The position numbers and the translations under genes were made by a program. This document shows, piece after piece, positions 1 through 12,368 of a DNA stretch of 64,000 bases (position 1 is the first letter of the stretch; every line of letters starts with the position of its first letter). This DNA comes from Actinomycetales bacterium (lineage in GTDB: Bacteria > Actinomycetota > Actinomycetes > Actinomycetales > Microbacteriaceae): the NCBI GenBank assembly GCA_015654475.1, contig JAATGV010000038.1, forward strand, positions 1-64,000, written 5' to 3'. The notes under the pieces are model-generated. The model was not told the DNA's origin. It saw only the letters and a program-made list of their open reading frames with translations, and searched no databases.

Positions 1-654
1 GAAGAAGTCACCGACATGCAGCGCACCGTCAAGGGCGAGGTCATTGCATCGACATTCGACCGCCCGGCTGAAGACCACACCATCGTGGCGGAGTTGGCCA
101 TTGAGCGCGCCAAGCGTCTCGTTGAGCTCGGTCACGATGTCGTCGTGCTGCTCGACTCGATCACCCGTCTTGGCCGCGCGTACAACTTGGCCACCCCTGC
201 CTCCGGAAGAATCCTTTCCGGCGGTGTGGATGCGGCTGCGCTATACCCGCCCAAGCGCTTCTTCGGTGCGGCCCGCAACATCGAGGATGGCGGCTCGCTT
301 ACCATCATCGCCTCGGCACTTGTTGAGACTGGCTCCAAGATGGACGAGGTCATCTTCGAAGAGTTCAAGGGCACTGGCAATATGGAGCTTCGTCTCTCGC
401 GTCAGCTGGCAGACAAGCGCATCTTCCCCGCGGTCGACATCAACGCCTCCGGCACCCGCCGCGAGGAACTGCTGATGGGCGCAGACGAGATGAAGATCGT
501 CTGGAAGCTGCGCCGAGCCCTCGCCGGCCTCGAACAGCAGCAGGCGATCGAAGTCGTGCTTGGTCGCCTCAAAGAGACGCAGTCGAATGTCGAGTTCCTG
601 ATGCAGGTCCAGAAGTCATCGCCGGTCGCCGGCGTCGGTGGGAAAGAAGACTAA
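1..654 (+). CDS. rho: Transcription termination factor Rho, C-terminal part (5' end outside window)
   Basis: Hexameric RNA-dependent ATPase/translocase that terminates untranslated transcripts. The visible 217 residues are the C-terminal half of the motor domain. They contain the Walker B stretch [16 protein letters not shown], the [15 protein letters not shown] segment, and the [20 protein letters not shown] region followed by the [13 protein letters not shown] loop, all highly conserved in Rho. The reading frame is open from base 1, so the N-terminal RNA-binding domain and Walker A lie upstream. prfA follows within 10 bases. Rho next to release-factor genes at the head of the atp region is a common actinobacterial arrangement. 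Confidence 0.97.
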   Translation, partial: EEVTDMQRTVKGEVIASTFDRPAEDHTIVAELAIERAKRLVELGHDVVVLLDSITRLGRAYNLATPASGRILSGGVDAAALYPPKRFFGAARNIEDGGSLTIIASALVETGSKMDEVIFEEFKGTGNMELRLSRQLADKRIFPAVDINASGTRREELLMGADEMKIVWKLRRALAGLEQQQAIEVVLGRLKETQSNVEFLMQVQKSSPVAGVGGKED

Positions 655-661
655 GGCAGCG

Positions 662-1744
662 ATGTTCGAGTCAGTAGAGACACTGCTGGCTGAACATGAG
701 GAGTTGCAGGTAAAACTCTCCGACCCCGCTGTTCACGCCAATCCGGCTCTGTCAAAGAAGTTGAACCGGCGCTACGCCGAATTGTCGACCATCGCGGCGG
801 CCTATCATCGCTGGATCAATTCGAATGACGATCTGGCTGCTGCGCGGGAGCTGGCTGGTGAGGACGCATCCTTCGCGGCCGAGCTTCCAGCGCTTGAGCA
901 GTCTGCCCATGAGTTCGAAGAGAAGCTACGACGCCTGCTCATTCCCCGTGACCCCAACGATGGCCGTGACGTCATCATGGAGATCAAGGGTGGAGAAGGC
1001 GGCGAAGAGTCCGCACTGTTTGCCGCCGATCTGTTCCGGATGTATTCGCATTACGCCGAGACGAAGCACTGGAAGGTCGAGGTTCTCGACAAGACGGAGT
1101 CCGACCTTGGCGGTTACAAAGACATTTCCCTCGCGATCAAGGGCAACTCGACTGATCCGGCTGAGGGAGTCTGGGCCCACCTGAAATACGAGGGCGGGGT
1201 GCACCGCGTGCAACGTGTGCCTGTCACAGAATCCCAGGGCCGCATCCACACCTCGACCACCGGCGTGCTGGTGTTTCCTGAAGTGGATGAGCCAGAGGAA
1301 GTCGAGATCGCCGCCAACGACATCCGCATCGACGTGTTCCGTTCGTCCGGCCCAGGCGGCCAGTCGGTCAACACCACCGACTCGGCGGTACGCATTACCC
1401 ACCTTCCTACAGGGATTGTGGTGTCGATGCAGAACGAGAAGAGCCAGATTCAGAACCGCGAAGCCGCAATGCGCGTGCTGCGTGCCCGCATTCTGGCCGC
1501 GCAGCAGGAGCAACTCGATGAAGAGGCTTCTGCGGCCCGCAAGAGCCAGATTCGCACCATGGATCGCTCGGAGCGCATTCGCACATACAATTTCCCGGAG
1601 AACCGCATCGCCGATCACCGCACGGGCTACAAGGCATACAACCTCGATCACGTCATGAACGGCGCGCTCGATCCGCTGATCGAGTCCGCCATCCAAGCCG
1701 ACGAAGAGGCACGGTTGTCTCAAATCGGCGAGAAAGAGGACTAA
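662..1744 (+). CDS. prfA: Peptide chain release factor 1
   Basis: Class I release factor that reads UAA/UAG and triggers peptidyl-tRNA hydrolysis on the ribosome. The protein is 360 aa, the usual RF1 length. The codon-reading tripeptide PVT (residues 187-189, in VPVTESQGR) marks RF1 rather than RF2, and the catalytic GGQ is at 232-234 ([17 protein letters not shown]). The ATG at 662 gives the conserved N-terminus [15 protein letters not shown]; a GTG at 638, inside the end of rho, is possible but adds unconserved residues. The glutamine of GGQ is the target of the methyltransferase encoded 7 bases downstream. Confidence 0.97.
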   Translation: MFESVETLLAEHEELQVKLSDPAVHANPALSKKLNRRYAELSTIAAAYHRWINSNDDLAAARELAGEDASFAAELPALEQSAHEFEEKLRRLLIPRDPNDGRDVIMEIKGGEGGEESALFAADLFRMYSHYAETKHWKVEVLDKTESDLGGYKDISLAIKGNSTDPAEGVWAHLKYEGGVHRVQRVPVTESQGRIHTSTTGVLVFPEVDEPEEVEIAANDIRIDVFRSSGPGGQSVNTTDSAVRITHLPTGIVVSMQNEKSQIQNREAAMRVLRARILAAQQEQLDEEASAARKSQIRTMDRSERIRTYNFPENRIADHRTGYKAYNLDHVMNGALDPLIESAIQADEEARLSQIGEKED

Positions 1745-1751
1745 GGCCCAT

Positions 1752-2654
1752 ATGAGCATGACCGTGCCTCCGCTTGGCATCTTTGACGAACTTTCGGCCG
1801 CTCGCGATGTGGCGACCCTCATGCGACTCGCCACTGAGCGGCTGCGCGCGGCGGGCGTTCCATCACCAGTCGCCGATGCCGAGATTCTGATTGGCCTCGT
1901 TCTCAACGGCACCCGCGGCCAGGTGCAGGCTTGGGTGATTTCTGGTCGGGAGGTCTCGTCGTACGAGGCCGCGCAGATCGCCGCATTCGTGCTGCGCCGC
2001 GCCGGTCGTGAGCCGTTGCAATACATCACAGGAGTTGCGGCTTTTCGTGGTATCGAGCTGAGCGTCGGGCCAGGTGTGTTCATTCCGCGTCCTGAAACCG
2101 AGACGCTTGTGGATGCGGCGCTAGACCTGCTGCCAATGGGCGGGCGCATTCTTGATCTGGGTACGGGGTCAGGCGCGATCGCGTTGTCGGTCGCCTCCGA
2201 GCGACCAGACAGCGAGGTGGTTGCCGTCGAGGCCTCGGCGGTGGCTTTCACCTGGGCAAAACAGAATCTCCGTCACCTTGCGCTGGGCAACGTTCACATC
2301 GTTCATGGAGACTTCGCCGATCCGTCCACCTATGCGACCATCGAAGGCGGGCCAGTCGACGTGGTTGTCACGAACCCGCCGTATGTGCCGTCATGGGCTA
2401 TTCCGCGTGACCCGGAGGTGTGGCTGCACGATCCCGAGCTGGCTCTGTATTCGGGTCAGGACGGTCTGGACGCTATTCGCCAGATTGCTGCAGTTGCGCG
2501 GCCGTTGGTGAATCCTGGAGGATCGCTGCTGATCGAACACGGCGAAGACCAGGGCGAGAGCGTTCGTGAAGTGCTTTCCTCCGCCGGTTGGCAGAATCCG
2601 CAGACGGCAGCAGACCTGACAGGGCGCGATCGGGTCACTTCGGCTCGTCGTTGA
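1752..2654 (+). CDS. prmC: Release factor glutamine methyltransferase
   Basis: SAM-dependent N5-glutamine methyltransferase that modifies the GGQ glutamine of release factors. The 300-aa protein has the N-terminal helical domain, then a Rossmann methyltransferase domain with the SAM-binding loop LDLGTGSG (about residues 134-141) and the diagnostic NPPY at 208-211, which holds the target glutamine amide. It sits 7 bases after prfA, the standard pairing. The start is the first ATG of ATGAGCATG; the second ATG is an alternative two codons later. Confidence 0.95.
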   Translation: MSMTVPPLGIFDELSAARDVATLMRLATERLRAAGVPSPVADAEILIGLVLNGTRGQVQAWVISGREVSSYEAAQIAAFVLRRAGREPLQYITGVAAFRGIELSVGPGVFIPRPETETLVDAALDLLPMGGRILDLGTGSGAIALSVASERPDSEVVAVEASAVAFTWAKQNLRHLALGNVHIVHGDFADPSTYATIEGGPVDVVVTNPPYVPSWAIPRDPEVWLHDPELALYSGQDGLDAIRQIAAVARPLVNPGGSLLIEHGEDQGESVREVLSSAGWQNPQTAADLTGRDRVTSARR

Positions 2655-2725
2655 GCAGGTGGCTCCCGATAAGCCCAAGACAGTAAGTCGCTAGAATAAG
2701 CGGGTATTTCGAAGGAGTCGCGTCA

Positions 2726-3385
2726 ATGCCTCAAACGTTCGACTGTTCGCAGCCTACGCAACTCGTTGCCGGTTTGCGCGCCGCCAGGAGGACTATCGCG
2801 GCGGGTGAGCTTGTCGTTACGCCGACGGACACTGTTTATGGCATCGCCGCAGACGCCTTCAACGCCGCTGCCGTGCAAAGATTGCTCGATGCAAAGGGCA
2901 GAGGTCGCAATGTCCCTCCTCCTGTGCTTGTCGCCGATGAGGCGACTATGGCCGCTCTTGCCGCCGAGGTGCCGGATGTGGCCCGCGACCTTATCGCCGA
3001 GTTCTGGCCAGGAGCGCTCACTCTCGTTTTCACTGCTTCCCCGACTTTGGCGTGGGATCTTGGCGAGACGGCAGGCACCGTGGCCATTCGCATGCCAGAC
3101 GATCCTGTTTGCCTCGAACTGTTGCGTGATACGGGACCGCTCGCGGTCTCGTCGGCCAACATCCATGGCGCGCCTGCCGCGACCAACGTGCATGATGCCG
3201 AGCAGATGCTCACGGACTCGGTTGCCGTCTACCTTGATGGTGGCGCGTCGGCAGGCTCAGAGGCGTCGACGATTCTGGATGTGAGCGCCGCGGATTCCAC
3301 GGGAGTTGTGCGCATCCTGCGCCACGGCGCTATCGGCGTCGACGAGATTGTGACGGTGGTCGGCGATCTCAAGGTTGTCGGGTAG
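2726..3385 (+). CDS. tsaC: L-threonylcarbamoyladenylate synthase (Sua5/YrdC family)
   Basis: Makes threonylcarbamoyl-AMP from threonine, bicarbonate and ATP for t6A37 modification of ANN-decoding tRNAs. The 219-aa protein is a single YrdC domain with the N-terminal TPTDTVYGIA motif, a lysine/arginine-rich nucleotide-binding segment (DAKGRGRNVPPPVLV) and the PLAVSSANIHG motif. It lacks the C-terminal Sua5 domain of longer homologues. Start: ATG preceded by GAAGGAG at a good distance. A -10-like TAGAAT at 2692-2697 in the 71-base gap could supply a local promoter. The stop overlaps the next start by one base. Confidence 0.93.
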   Translation: MPQTFDCSQPTQLVAGLRAARRTIAAGELVVTPTDTVYGIAADAFNAAAVQRLLDAKGRGRNVPPPVLVADEATMAALAAEVPDVARDLIAEFWPGALTLVFTASPTLAWDLGETAGTVAIRMPDDPVCLELLRDTGPLAVSSANIHGAPAATNVHDAEQMLTDSVAVYLDGGASAGSEASTILDVSAADSTGVVRILRHGAIGVDEIVTVVGDLKVVG

Positions 3386-4521
3386 TGCGCGGATACCTGA
3401 TCATCGGGGTGGTCACGGCTGTCATCTCGTTTGTGGCGACCTGGGTGGTGTGGCGCACGGCTATGCGCTACAAGTTGTATCCGGCCATTCGTTCTCGCGA
3501 TGTACATACTCGTCCGACGCCGCGGCTCGGTGGCGTCGCCATCTTCGCCGCATTTGCTGTAGCGCTTGTGACCGCGTCGCAAATCGGCTGGTTTTCCCAA
3601 CTGTTCGAGGGGCACCAGCTGTGGGCTTTGCTTCTTGCCGGTGCATTCATCTGCGGCCTGGGAATTGTGGATGATATCTGGGACCTGGATTGGTACACCA
3701 AGCTGGCCGGTCAGCTTCTCGTCGCCTGGTGGCTTGCCTGGCAAGGCTTTCAGATCGTCTCGCTTCCCATCGACGGTGTGCTCATCGGCTCAAGCACGGG
3801 GCTGCTGGCGCTGACCATGCTCGCTATCGTGCTCGTCATGAACGCGGTCAACTTCATTGACGGGCTCGATGGGCTCGTCTCCGGGGTGGTGCTGATCGCG
3901 GGCTCCGTGTTTTTCGTGTACAGCTATCTCGTTGCAGTTCAGGTCTCGTCGAGCACGGCAAACAGCTATTTCACGATGGGATCGCTTATCGCAGTGATCA
4001 CCGTCGGCGCCGTCGTAGGGTTTCTTCCCTTCAACTGGCATCCGGCTCGTATCTTTCTCGGCGACTCGGGTGCGCTTCAGCTGGGCATGTATCTCTCGGT
4101 TGCGAGCATCGCGGTGACGGGTCAGGTCGATCCGTCGTTCTTGGAGCAGAAATCGTTGTGGCTGCCAACGGTGATGCCGATGATCGTTCCGCTCGCCATC
4201 CTGATCGCACCGCTTCTCGACTTCACGCTTGCGGTTGTGCGGCGGCTGCGCGCAGGCAAAAGTCCGTTCGCTGCAGATCGCATGCACCTGCACCACCGGA
4301 TGCTCGACGCTGGGCATGGTGTCGTTTCGGCCGTCTTCGTGTTTTACGCGTGGACGGCCTTGGTCTCGATTTGCTCGATCGCCCTCATGTTCTGGCGCTG
4401 GCAGGCTGTGTTCCCCTTTGCCGTCGTCGGGTTCGTGCTGTGTGTAGGGTTGACGTTCAGGCCCGTGATTACGCGCCGCTATCGTCGTCGGCGCAAGAGG
4501 AGATCCAGTGAAACCGTCTGA
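3385..4521 (+). CDS. WecA/TagO/MraY-family undecaprenyl-phosphate sugar-phosphate transferase
   Basis: Polytopic membrane enzyme (378 aa, about 11 hydrophobic segments) that transfers a sugar-1-phosphate from a UDP-sugar onto undecaprenyl phosphate, starting synthesis of a cell-wall-linked glycopolymer. Family signatures: HTRPTPRLGG near the N-terminus, the acidic GIVDDIWDLDW loop, VNFIDGLDGLVSG, the LGDSGALQLG loop, and the cytoplasmic HLHHRMLDAGH histidine loop typical of the WecA/TagO branch. GTG start at 3385 overlaps the tsaC stop by one base. A gene of this family directly before the atp operon is common in actinobacteria. Exact sugar specificity (GlcNAc-1-P is usual) cannot be read from sequence. 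Confidence 0.9.
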   Translation: MRGYLIIGVVTAVISFVATWVVWRTAMRYKLYPAIRSRDVHTRPTPRLGGVAIFAAFAVALVTASQIGWFSQLFEGHQLWALLLAGAFICGLGIVDDIWDLDWYTKLAGQLLVAWWLAWQGFQIVSLPIDGVLIGSSTGLLALTMLAIVLVMNAVNFIDGLDGLVSGVVLIAGSVFFVYSYLVAVQVSSSTANSYFTMGSLIAVITVGAVVGFLPFNWHPARIFLGDSGALQLGMYLSVASIAVTGQVDPSFLEQKSLWLPTVMPMIVPLAILIAPLLDFTLAVVRRLRAGKSPFAADRMHLHHRMLDAGHGVVSAVFVFYAWTALVSICSIALMFWRWQAVFPFAVVGFVLCVGLTFRPVITRRYRRRRKRRSSETV

Positions 4522-5014
4522 GGTGATGCGCCGCTCGTTGAAATGGTCGGCTGTTCTCGCCGTCGTGGTGGGATTCGTCGGTGCCACGATTGGCACGGTC
4601 GTTGCAGGACCGACTGGAGCGGCCGGCGCGTTCTGGGGCGCAGGCATGGCGCTTGTCTTTCTCGGCGTCACCACGGTGAGCATTCGGGTGGCGTCCCACT
4701 TTTCGCCGACCGTCTTCTTTGCGATCGTGATGGGCTCGTGGATGCTCAAGACGATAGTCTTCCTCGTGATCGTCTTTCTGGTCGGGCGCAGCGGTACCGT
4801 GAACGGTACTGTGCTCTTTATTTGCCTCGTCGTGGTGATGATCGGCACTCTTGCCATTGACGTGTGGTCATACCTGGCGGGACGGATGCCGTATGTCGAC
4901 GACTCGGTCCTTGAGCAAAAAGACGAATCTTTGGTACAAAACGACGACATTGAGAACGTTGACGACAAAGTATCGCCTGACGTGCCGAGTTCATGGGACT
5001 CGAAACAGAGTTAA
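4508..5014 (+). CDS. AtpI-like small membrane protein preceding the ATP synthase operon
   Basis: A 168-aa protein with four predicted membrane segments (roughly residues 13-34, 39-60, 72-94, 97-120) and an acidic, charged C-terminal tail of about 45 residues. Its place directly before atpB and its topology match the poorly conserved actinobacterial AtpI-like family, whose members are thought to help assemble the c-ring or carry Mg2+. Sequence alone does not show this. The GTG start lies 14 bases inside the upstream gene, so translation is probably coupled. Confidence 0.7.
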   Translation: MKPSEVMRRSLKWSAVLAVVVGFVGATIGTVVAGPTGAAGAFWGAGMALVFLGVTTVSIRVASHFSPTVFFAIVMGSWMLKTIVFLVIVFLVGRSGTVNGTVLFICLVVVMIGTLAIDVWSYLAGRMPYVDDSVLEQKDESLVQNDDIENVDDKVSPDVPSSWDSKQS

Positions 5015-5110
5015 TGTAAGCTAGTCCACGTTGTGCGAAAACGCCGCCCGACACAGTGCCATCGGCGACACCGCGGTCAGATGGTTAGCTAGAGTCAGGA
5101 GACAGAGCAG

Positions 5111-5932
5111 TTGGTTAGCGAATTGGTATCCCTCGCTCTCGGTGTTGGCGTGTCAGAAGCCGGCAGCGGCGGGTTTGAAGGCCCAACCGTCAACGAGTTT
5201 TACCCTGACGCCCTGTTCTTCATCGGCACTCCGTTCGAAATCAACCGCATCATGCTTGCGCGGTTTGTTGCGGTCGCCCTCATCCTGCTGATCTTCGGTT
5301 TCGGCGTCCGCCGCCTTAAAGTCGTTCCCGGTCGTGGTCAGAACATCGTCGAGATGGCAGTTCAGTTCGTTCGGGTGTATATGGCTGAGGACTTGCTTGG
5401 CAAGGTCGACGCCAAGCGCTTCATGCCACTGCTCACATCCATCTTCTTCACCGTGTTCTTCATGAACATCACCGGCATCATCCCTGGCATCAATATCGCC
5501 GGAACGTCGCTGATGGGTGTTCCCCTGCTGCTCGGCCTGCTTGCCTGGGTGATGTTCATCTACGCGGGCATCAAAAAGCACGGTGGCCACTTCTTCTTCA
5601 AGGCATTGTTTCCTCCAGGCGTGCCCAAGCTGCTCTATATCCTCATTACTCCTATTGAGTTCATCTCGACCTTCATCTTCCGGCCCATCACTCTTGCGTT
5701 GCGACTCCTGATGAACATGTTCGTCGGTCACATCCTGCTTGTCCTGTGTTTCACCGCGACGTCATTCTTCTTGTTGAACACCGATGGTTTGTGGAAGCTC
5801 ATCGGCGCCGGCACTTTCGCCTTCGGCTTGATCTTCACTCTGTTCGAGATTCTCGTCTCTGTGCTTCAGGCATACATTTTTACACTCCTCACCGCCAGCT
5901 ACATTCAGATGTCGTTGGCAGAAGAGCACTAG
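5111..5932 (+). CDS. atpB: F0F1 ATP synthase subunit a
   Basis: Membrane stator subunit forming the proton half-channels against the c-ring. The 273-aa protein has 5-6 hydrophobic helices and the conserved helix ALRLLMNMFVGHILL carrying the essential arginine (Arg198); the late polar helix (FEILVSVLQAYIFTLL) is also typical. The start is TTG, supported by AGGAGA at 5097-5102 eight bases upstream; the GTG one codon later is the only nearby alternative. First gene of the atpBEFHAGDC operon. A 96-base gap with TAAGCT as a weak -10 candidate precedes it. Confidence 0.96.
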   Translation: MVSELVSLALGVGVSEAGSGGFEGPTVNEFYPDALFFIGTPFEINRIMLARFVAVALILLIFGFGVRRLKVVPGRGQNIVEMAVQFVRVYMAEDLLGKVDAKRFMPLLTSIFFTVFFMNITGIIPGINIAGTSLMGVPLLLGLLAWVMFIYAGIKKHGGHFFFKALFPPGVPKLLYILITPIEFISTFIFRPITLALRLLMNMFVGHILLVLCFTATSFFLLNTDGLWKLIGAGTFAFGLIFTLFEILVSVLQAYIFTLLTASYIQMSLAEEH

Positions 5933-5954
5933 GGCCTGGGCTGAACAAGCTTGA

Positions 5955-6212
<258 letters not shown>

Positions 6213-6381
6213 ACGCGGCCATTGCATTGTGATGGCTAGTCCGAGACGATTCACTCAGATCACTCAGAGATAGGGTCACGGCCTTGGCACTCACACAGCG
6301 AAAACACTTATTCAACACTGGCACTCTTGGCGGTACGGCTCTCCGGTCGCACACTGCGCAGGGTGGACGGGAAAACGAAAA

Positions 6382-6924
6382 ATGGTGACATCAACACTCA
6401 TTCTCGCGGCGGAGGAGGAGACTCATAATCCTCTGATCCCAGCTGTCCCCGACCTCGTTTGGGGAACTGTCTGTTTCGTGATCGTGTTTGTGTTCTTCTG
6501 GAAGTTCGTGTTACCGCGACTTCAGAAGATGCTCGACGATCGGTCGGCTGAGATCGAAGGCAGCATCGAGGCGGCGCAGAAGCAGCAGGCTGAGGCTTCC
6601 GAGGCCCTCGAACACTATGCCGAGCAGCTTGCAGAGGCGCGCCAGGAGGCTGCCAAGATTCGTGAGACCGCCCGCAATGAGGGACAGCAGATTCTCGTCG
6701 AGCTCAAGGCTCAGGCACAGGCCGAAGCCGAGCGCATTTCGCAAAACGCGCAAGTTCAGATTGCCGCTGACCGTAAGGCCGCGTTCTCTGAGCTCAAGTC
6801 GGAGATCGGAATCCTTGCGCTCGATCTGGCATCCTCGATCGTCGGTGACTCGCTTGCAGACGACAAGCGCTCTCAGGCCGTTGTCGAACGCTTCTTGGCC
6901 GATCTAGATGGGGCATCGAAGTAA
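6382..6924 (+). CDS. atpF: F0F1 ATP synthase subunit b
   Basis: Peripheral-stalk subunit: 180 aa with one N-terminal membrane helix (about residues 22-42, LVWGTVCFVIVFVFFWKFVL), the conserved PRLQKMLDDRSAEIEG junction, then a long Ala/Glu/Gln-rich coiled coil that dimerises and holds delta. It is a separate b subunit, not the b-delta fusion found in mycobacteria. A 169-base gap separates it from atpE and holds no gene. atpH begins two bases after its stop. Confidence 0.95.
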   Translation: MVTSTLILAAEEETHNPLIPAVPDLVWGTVCFVIVFVFFWKFVLPRLQKMLDDRSAEIEGSIEAAQKQQAEASEALEHYAEQLAEARQEAAKIRETARNEGQQILVELKAQAQAEAERISQNAQVQIAADRKAAFSELKSEIGILALDLASSIVGDSLADDKRSQAVVERFLADLDGASK

Positions 6925-6926
6925 TC

Positions 6927-7730
6927 ATGGGAAGTGCAACGCGGGAATCGGTGGCTGCAGCCAGGGCAGAGCTTGCCAGTGGCGCCGTGCCGATCTCGCT
7001 CGAATTCGCGGAAGAGCTTTTTGCGGTCGTCGACGCGTTTTCGGCCGTGCCGCAGTTGCGTGCTCGACTTGCGGATCCGTCCAGCGAAGTCGACGAGAAA
7101 GCGGCGCTTGCCCGGCGCGTGTTCGGTGGCAAAATCGACGATGCGGTGGTCGACTTCGTCATCTCGCTGACCAAGACCCGCTGGTCCAGCCCGCGGCAGC
7201 TGACAAACGGCCTCCGCGATCTGGCGGTCGAAACTCTCGCCCGTGTGGCGAGCGCGCGCGGTGCTCTTGAAACCGTTACTCAGCAATTGTTCGAGGCAAG
7301 CAGGATTTTCGCCAAGAACCGAGATCTGCAATTGGCCATTCCGAGCGTTCGCACCAATACGCGCGCCGGTGAGCTTGTCGATTCGTTGTTTGCCGGCAAA
7401 GTCGAGCCAGAGGCGCTCGCGCTGATTCGGTATGCCGCCACCCACAACCGTGGCGGATCCATTGCCTCCGTTCTTACCGACTTCGTTGCGATTGCGGCGG
7501 AGACCGACGGGCGTGCGCTTGCTCTCGTGACGACTGCGCATCCGCTCACACCAGCACAGCAGAAGAAGATGGTCTCGGGGCTTGAGTCGGAATTCGGCGA
7601 AAAGCTGCATGCCGCATACATCGTCGACGAGGAAGTTCTTGGCGGAGTACGCGCCGAAATTGGTTCACAGGTCATCGACGCGACGACCCGCACACGCTTG
7701 AGCGAGCTTCGTGCCGCGCTCACACAGTAA
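6927..7730 (+). CDS. atpH: F0F1 ATP synthase subunit delta
   Basis: OSCP/delta subunit joining the b stalk to the top of the alpha3beta3 head. At 267 aa it is much longer than the enterobacterial protein (about 177 aa), which is usual for actinobacteria. The C-terminal part has the recognisable family pattern VTTAHPLTPAQQKKM, DEEVLGGVRAEIGSQVID and TRLSELRAAL. Located between atpF and atpA in the standard order. Confidence 0.94.
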   Translation: MGSATRESVAAARAELASGAVPISLEFAEELFAVVDAFSAVPQLRARLADPSSEVDEKAALARRVFGGKIDDAVVDFVISLTKTRWSSPRQLTNGLRDLAVETLARVASARGALETVTQQLFEASRIFAKNRDLQLAIPSVRTNTRAGELVDSLFAGKVEPEALALIRYAATHNRGGSIASVLTDFVAIAAETDGRALALVTTAHPLTPAQQKKMVSGLESEFGEKLHAAYIVDEEVLGGVRAEIGSQVIDATTRTRLSELRAALTQ

Positions 7731-7748
7731 AGCTTTGACGAAAGGAAA

Positions 7749-9389
7749 ATGATGGCAGAGCTATCGATCAGCTCCGAGGATATCCGCGGCGCACTTCAGG
7801 ACTTCGCGAAGTCTTACCAGTCGTCGTCTCCTGAGCGCTCCGAGGTCGGCTACGTGATCGATGCCGCTGACGGCATTGCACACGTCGAAGGTCTTCCCGG
7901 CGCCATGGCAAACGAGCTGCTTACTTTCGACAACGGTGTGCTCGGCCTCGCGCAGAACCTTGACGAGCAAGAAATTGGCGTCGTCATTTTGGGAGAGTTC
8001 ACCGGTATCCATGAGGGCCAGGAAGTTCGCCGCACAGGGGAGATCCTCTCCGTTCCTGTCGGTGACGCGTTCCTTGGCCGCGTCGTAGACCCACTCGGTC
8101 AGCCGATCGATGGCCTCGGTGAAGTCGTATCGTCTACTCGCCGTGAGCTCGAGTTGCAGGCGCCAAACGTCATGCAGCGCCACAGCGTTAACGAGCCGAT
8201 GCAGACAGGCATCAAGGCAATCGATGCCATGATCCCCGTTGGACGCGGTCAGCGTCAGTTGATCATCGGCGACCGTCAGACGGGCAAGACCGCAATTGCG
8301 GTTGACACCATCATCAACCAGAAAGACAACTGGGCGACCGGCGACCCCAAGAAGCAGGTTCGTTGTATTTACGTCGCTGTTGGACAGAAGGGTTCGACAA
8401 TCGCCAGCGTCAAGGGGGCACTCGAAGATGCCGGCGCCATGGAATACACAACTATTATCGCCGCGCCCGCGTCCGACCCCGCCGGTTTCAAGTACCTCGC
8501 TCCATATACGGGATCGGCAATCGGCCAGCACTGGATGTACGAAGGCAAGCACGTCCTGATCGTCTTTGACGACCTGTCTAAGCAGGCCGAAGCATATCGT
8601 GCTGTGTCATTGCTGCTGCGTCGGCCACCGGGACGCGAGGCATACCCGGGCGATGTGTTCTACTTGCACTCCCGCCTGCTCGAACGTTGCGCCAAGCTTT
8701 CCGACGATTTGGGCGGTGGCTCGATGACGGGCCTCCCCATCATCGAGACGAAGGCAAACGACGTCTCGGCATACATTCCGACCAACGTGATCTCAATCAC
8801 CGACGGCCAGATCTTCTTGCAGTCAGACCTCTTCAACGCCAACCAGCGCCCGGCGATCGACGTCGGCATTTCGGTGTCGCGTGTCGGTGGTGACGCCCAG
8901 TTGAAGCACATCAAGAAGGTTTCGGGAACTCTGAAGCTCGAACTTGCGCAGTACCGCTCGCTTGAGGCGTTCGCGATGTTCGCTTCCGATCTCGATGCAG
9001 CCAGCCGTCGTCAGCTCGAGCGCGGAGCTCGTCTTACCGAGTTGCTCAAGCAGCCTCAATACGACCCCTACCCCGTTGAGAACCAGGTTGTCTCGGTCTG
9101 GGCCGGAACAAATGGCAAGCTCGACACCATCGAGGTCGAAGACGTTCTTCGATTCGAGAAAGAGCTGCTCGAGTACTTGGCGCGCAATACATCGGTGCTC
9201 ACAGATCTGCGCGAGTCAGGTCAGCTCTCCGACGAGCTTCTTGCAACGATGGAGAAGGGCATTGACGACTTCACCAAGACCTTTGTCGCCAGCGGCAAGA
9301 AAGGCATCGATGAGCCAGGACGGGTTGACGCGAAGGCGATCGACCCGAGCAAGATCCACCAGAAGGAGATCGTCAAACAGGGTCGTTAG
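7749..9389 (+). CDS. atpA: F0F1 ATP synthase subunit alpha
   Basis: Non-catalytic nucleotide-binding subunit of F1 (546 aa). Order: N-terminal beta-barrel (about 1-100), P-loop GDRQTGKT at 174-181, the conserved [16 protein letters not shown] stretch and [25 protein letters not shown], then the C-terminal helical domain. The Gln in the P-loop (RQTGKT) is typical of alpha rather than beta. ATGATG gives two adjacent possible starts, with AAAGGAAA just upstream. Confidence 0.98.
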   Translation: MMAELSISSEDIRGALQDFAKSYQSSSPERSEVGYVIDAADGIAHVEGLPGAMANELLTFDNGVLGLAQNLDEQEIGVVILGEFTGIHEGQEVRRTGEILSVPVGDAFLGRVVDPLGQPIDGLGEVVSSTRRELELQAPNVMQRHSVNEPMQTGIKAIDAMIPVGRGQRQLIIGDRQTGKTAIAVDTIINQKDNWATGDPKKQVRCIYVAVGQKGSTIASVKGALEDAGAMEYTTIIAAPASDPAGFKYLAPYTGSAIGQHWMYEGKHVLIVFDDLSKQAEAYRAVSLLLRRPPGREAYPGDVFYLHSRLLERCAKLSDDLGGGSMTGLPIIETKANDVSAYIPTNVISITDGQIFLQSDLFNANQRPAIDVGISVSRVGGDAQLKHIKKVSGTLKLELAQYRSLEAFAMFASDLDAASRRQLERGARLTELLKQPQYDPYPVENQVVSVWAGTNGKLDTIEVEDVLRFEKELLEYLARNTSVLTDLRESGQLSDELLATMEKGIDDFTKTFVASGKKGIDEPGRVDAKAIDPSKIHQKEIVKQGR

Positions 9390-9433
9390 CGCGACCACGA
9401 TGGCGATATTCGGCTAAGGGATAAGGAAGAGTT

Positions 9434-11852
<2,419 letters not shown>

Positions 11853-11853
<1 letters not shown>

Positions 11854-12140
11854 TGGCAATCAAGCCGGAGACGAGGATGACCGTCGAGGTCGTCTCGGGT
11901 GATGCGTTGGTATGGCGAGGCCATGCCGAGATGGTCGTCGCACGCACGCTTGATGGTGAGATCGGTGTCTTGCGCGGGCATGAGCCTGTGCTCGCCATCC
12001 TTGCGCCGGGAGAGGTGCGGATCACGCGAACCGCTGAAGACGGTGGCGGGGTGATTCGCGCGCACGCCGAGGACGGGTTCCTTTCAGTCGAATCGACCAT
12101 CACCCGTGTCGTGGCGCTCAAGGCGGCACTCGTCGACTAG
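11853..12140 (+). CDS. atpC: F0F1 ATP synthase subunit epsilon
   Basis: Rotor-foot subunit at the base of gamma. Only 95 aa: the N-terminal beta-sandwich is complete (MTVEVVSGDALVWRGHAEMVVART, DGEIGVLRGHEPVLAIL), but the C-terminal helical hairpin that inhibits hydrolysis in longer homologues is absent, as in many actinobacteria. The ATG is fused to the atpD stop (TAATG), so translation is coupled. Last gene of the operon; no strong terminator hairpin is visible after it. Confidence 0.93.
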
Positions 12141-12264
12141 GCCGACAATGCCTGCCTGCACCACTAGGTCGACGGGCGTGCCCCGGGCTTGATTGTGCCC
12201 ATGGGGTGCGCGGCTGCTCGTGCGCGCTCGCCCATGTGGATGAGCGTTGCTGAGGCGGGCGTGG

Positions 12265-12368
12265 GTTAACACGGTGACAGGGGTTCGGCCAGAGAATGCA
12301 CATGACACATCCACCGCGTTGTGGTCACTCCACAATGATCTGTGAGTTCTGTCACCGTCAACGTTAAC
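12265..12368. repeat. Inverted repeat around the start of the small membrane-protein gene
   Basis: ACGGTGACAG (12271-12280) is perfectly complementary to CTGTCACCGT (12349-12358), and both arms are flanked outside by GTTAAC (12265-12270 and 12363-12368), with four extra bases on the right. A smaller hairpin TTGTGG-tcact-CCACAA lies inside the loop (about 12319-12335). The right arm lies just inside the GTG start chosen for the next gene, so folding could affect its translation, or the true start may be downstream. Confidence 0.6.

Noticed and set aside
926-2251. Long minus-strand reading frame (441 codons) opposite prfA and prmC
   Set aside because: It is antisense to two well-conserved genes, and its translation has no recognisable motif and an Arg/Ser/Ala-rich composition typical of the reverse strand of high-GC genes.
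3790-4968. 392-codon minus-strand reading frame opposite wecA and the AtpI-like gene
   Set aside because: Low-complexity Arg/Asp/Thr-rich translation, no motif, fully antisense to real membrane-protein genes.
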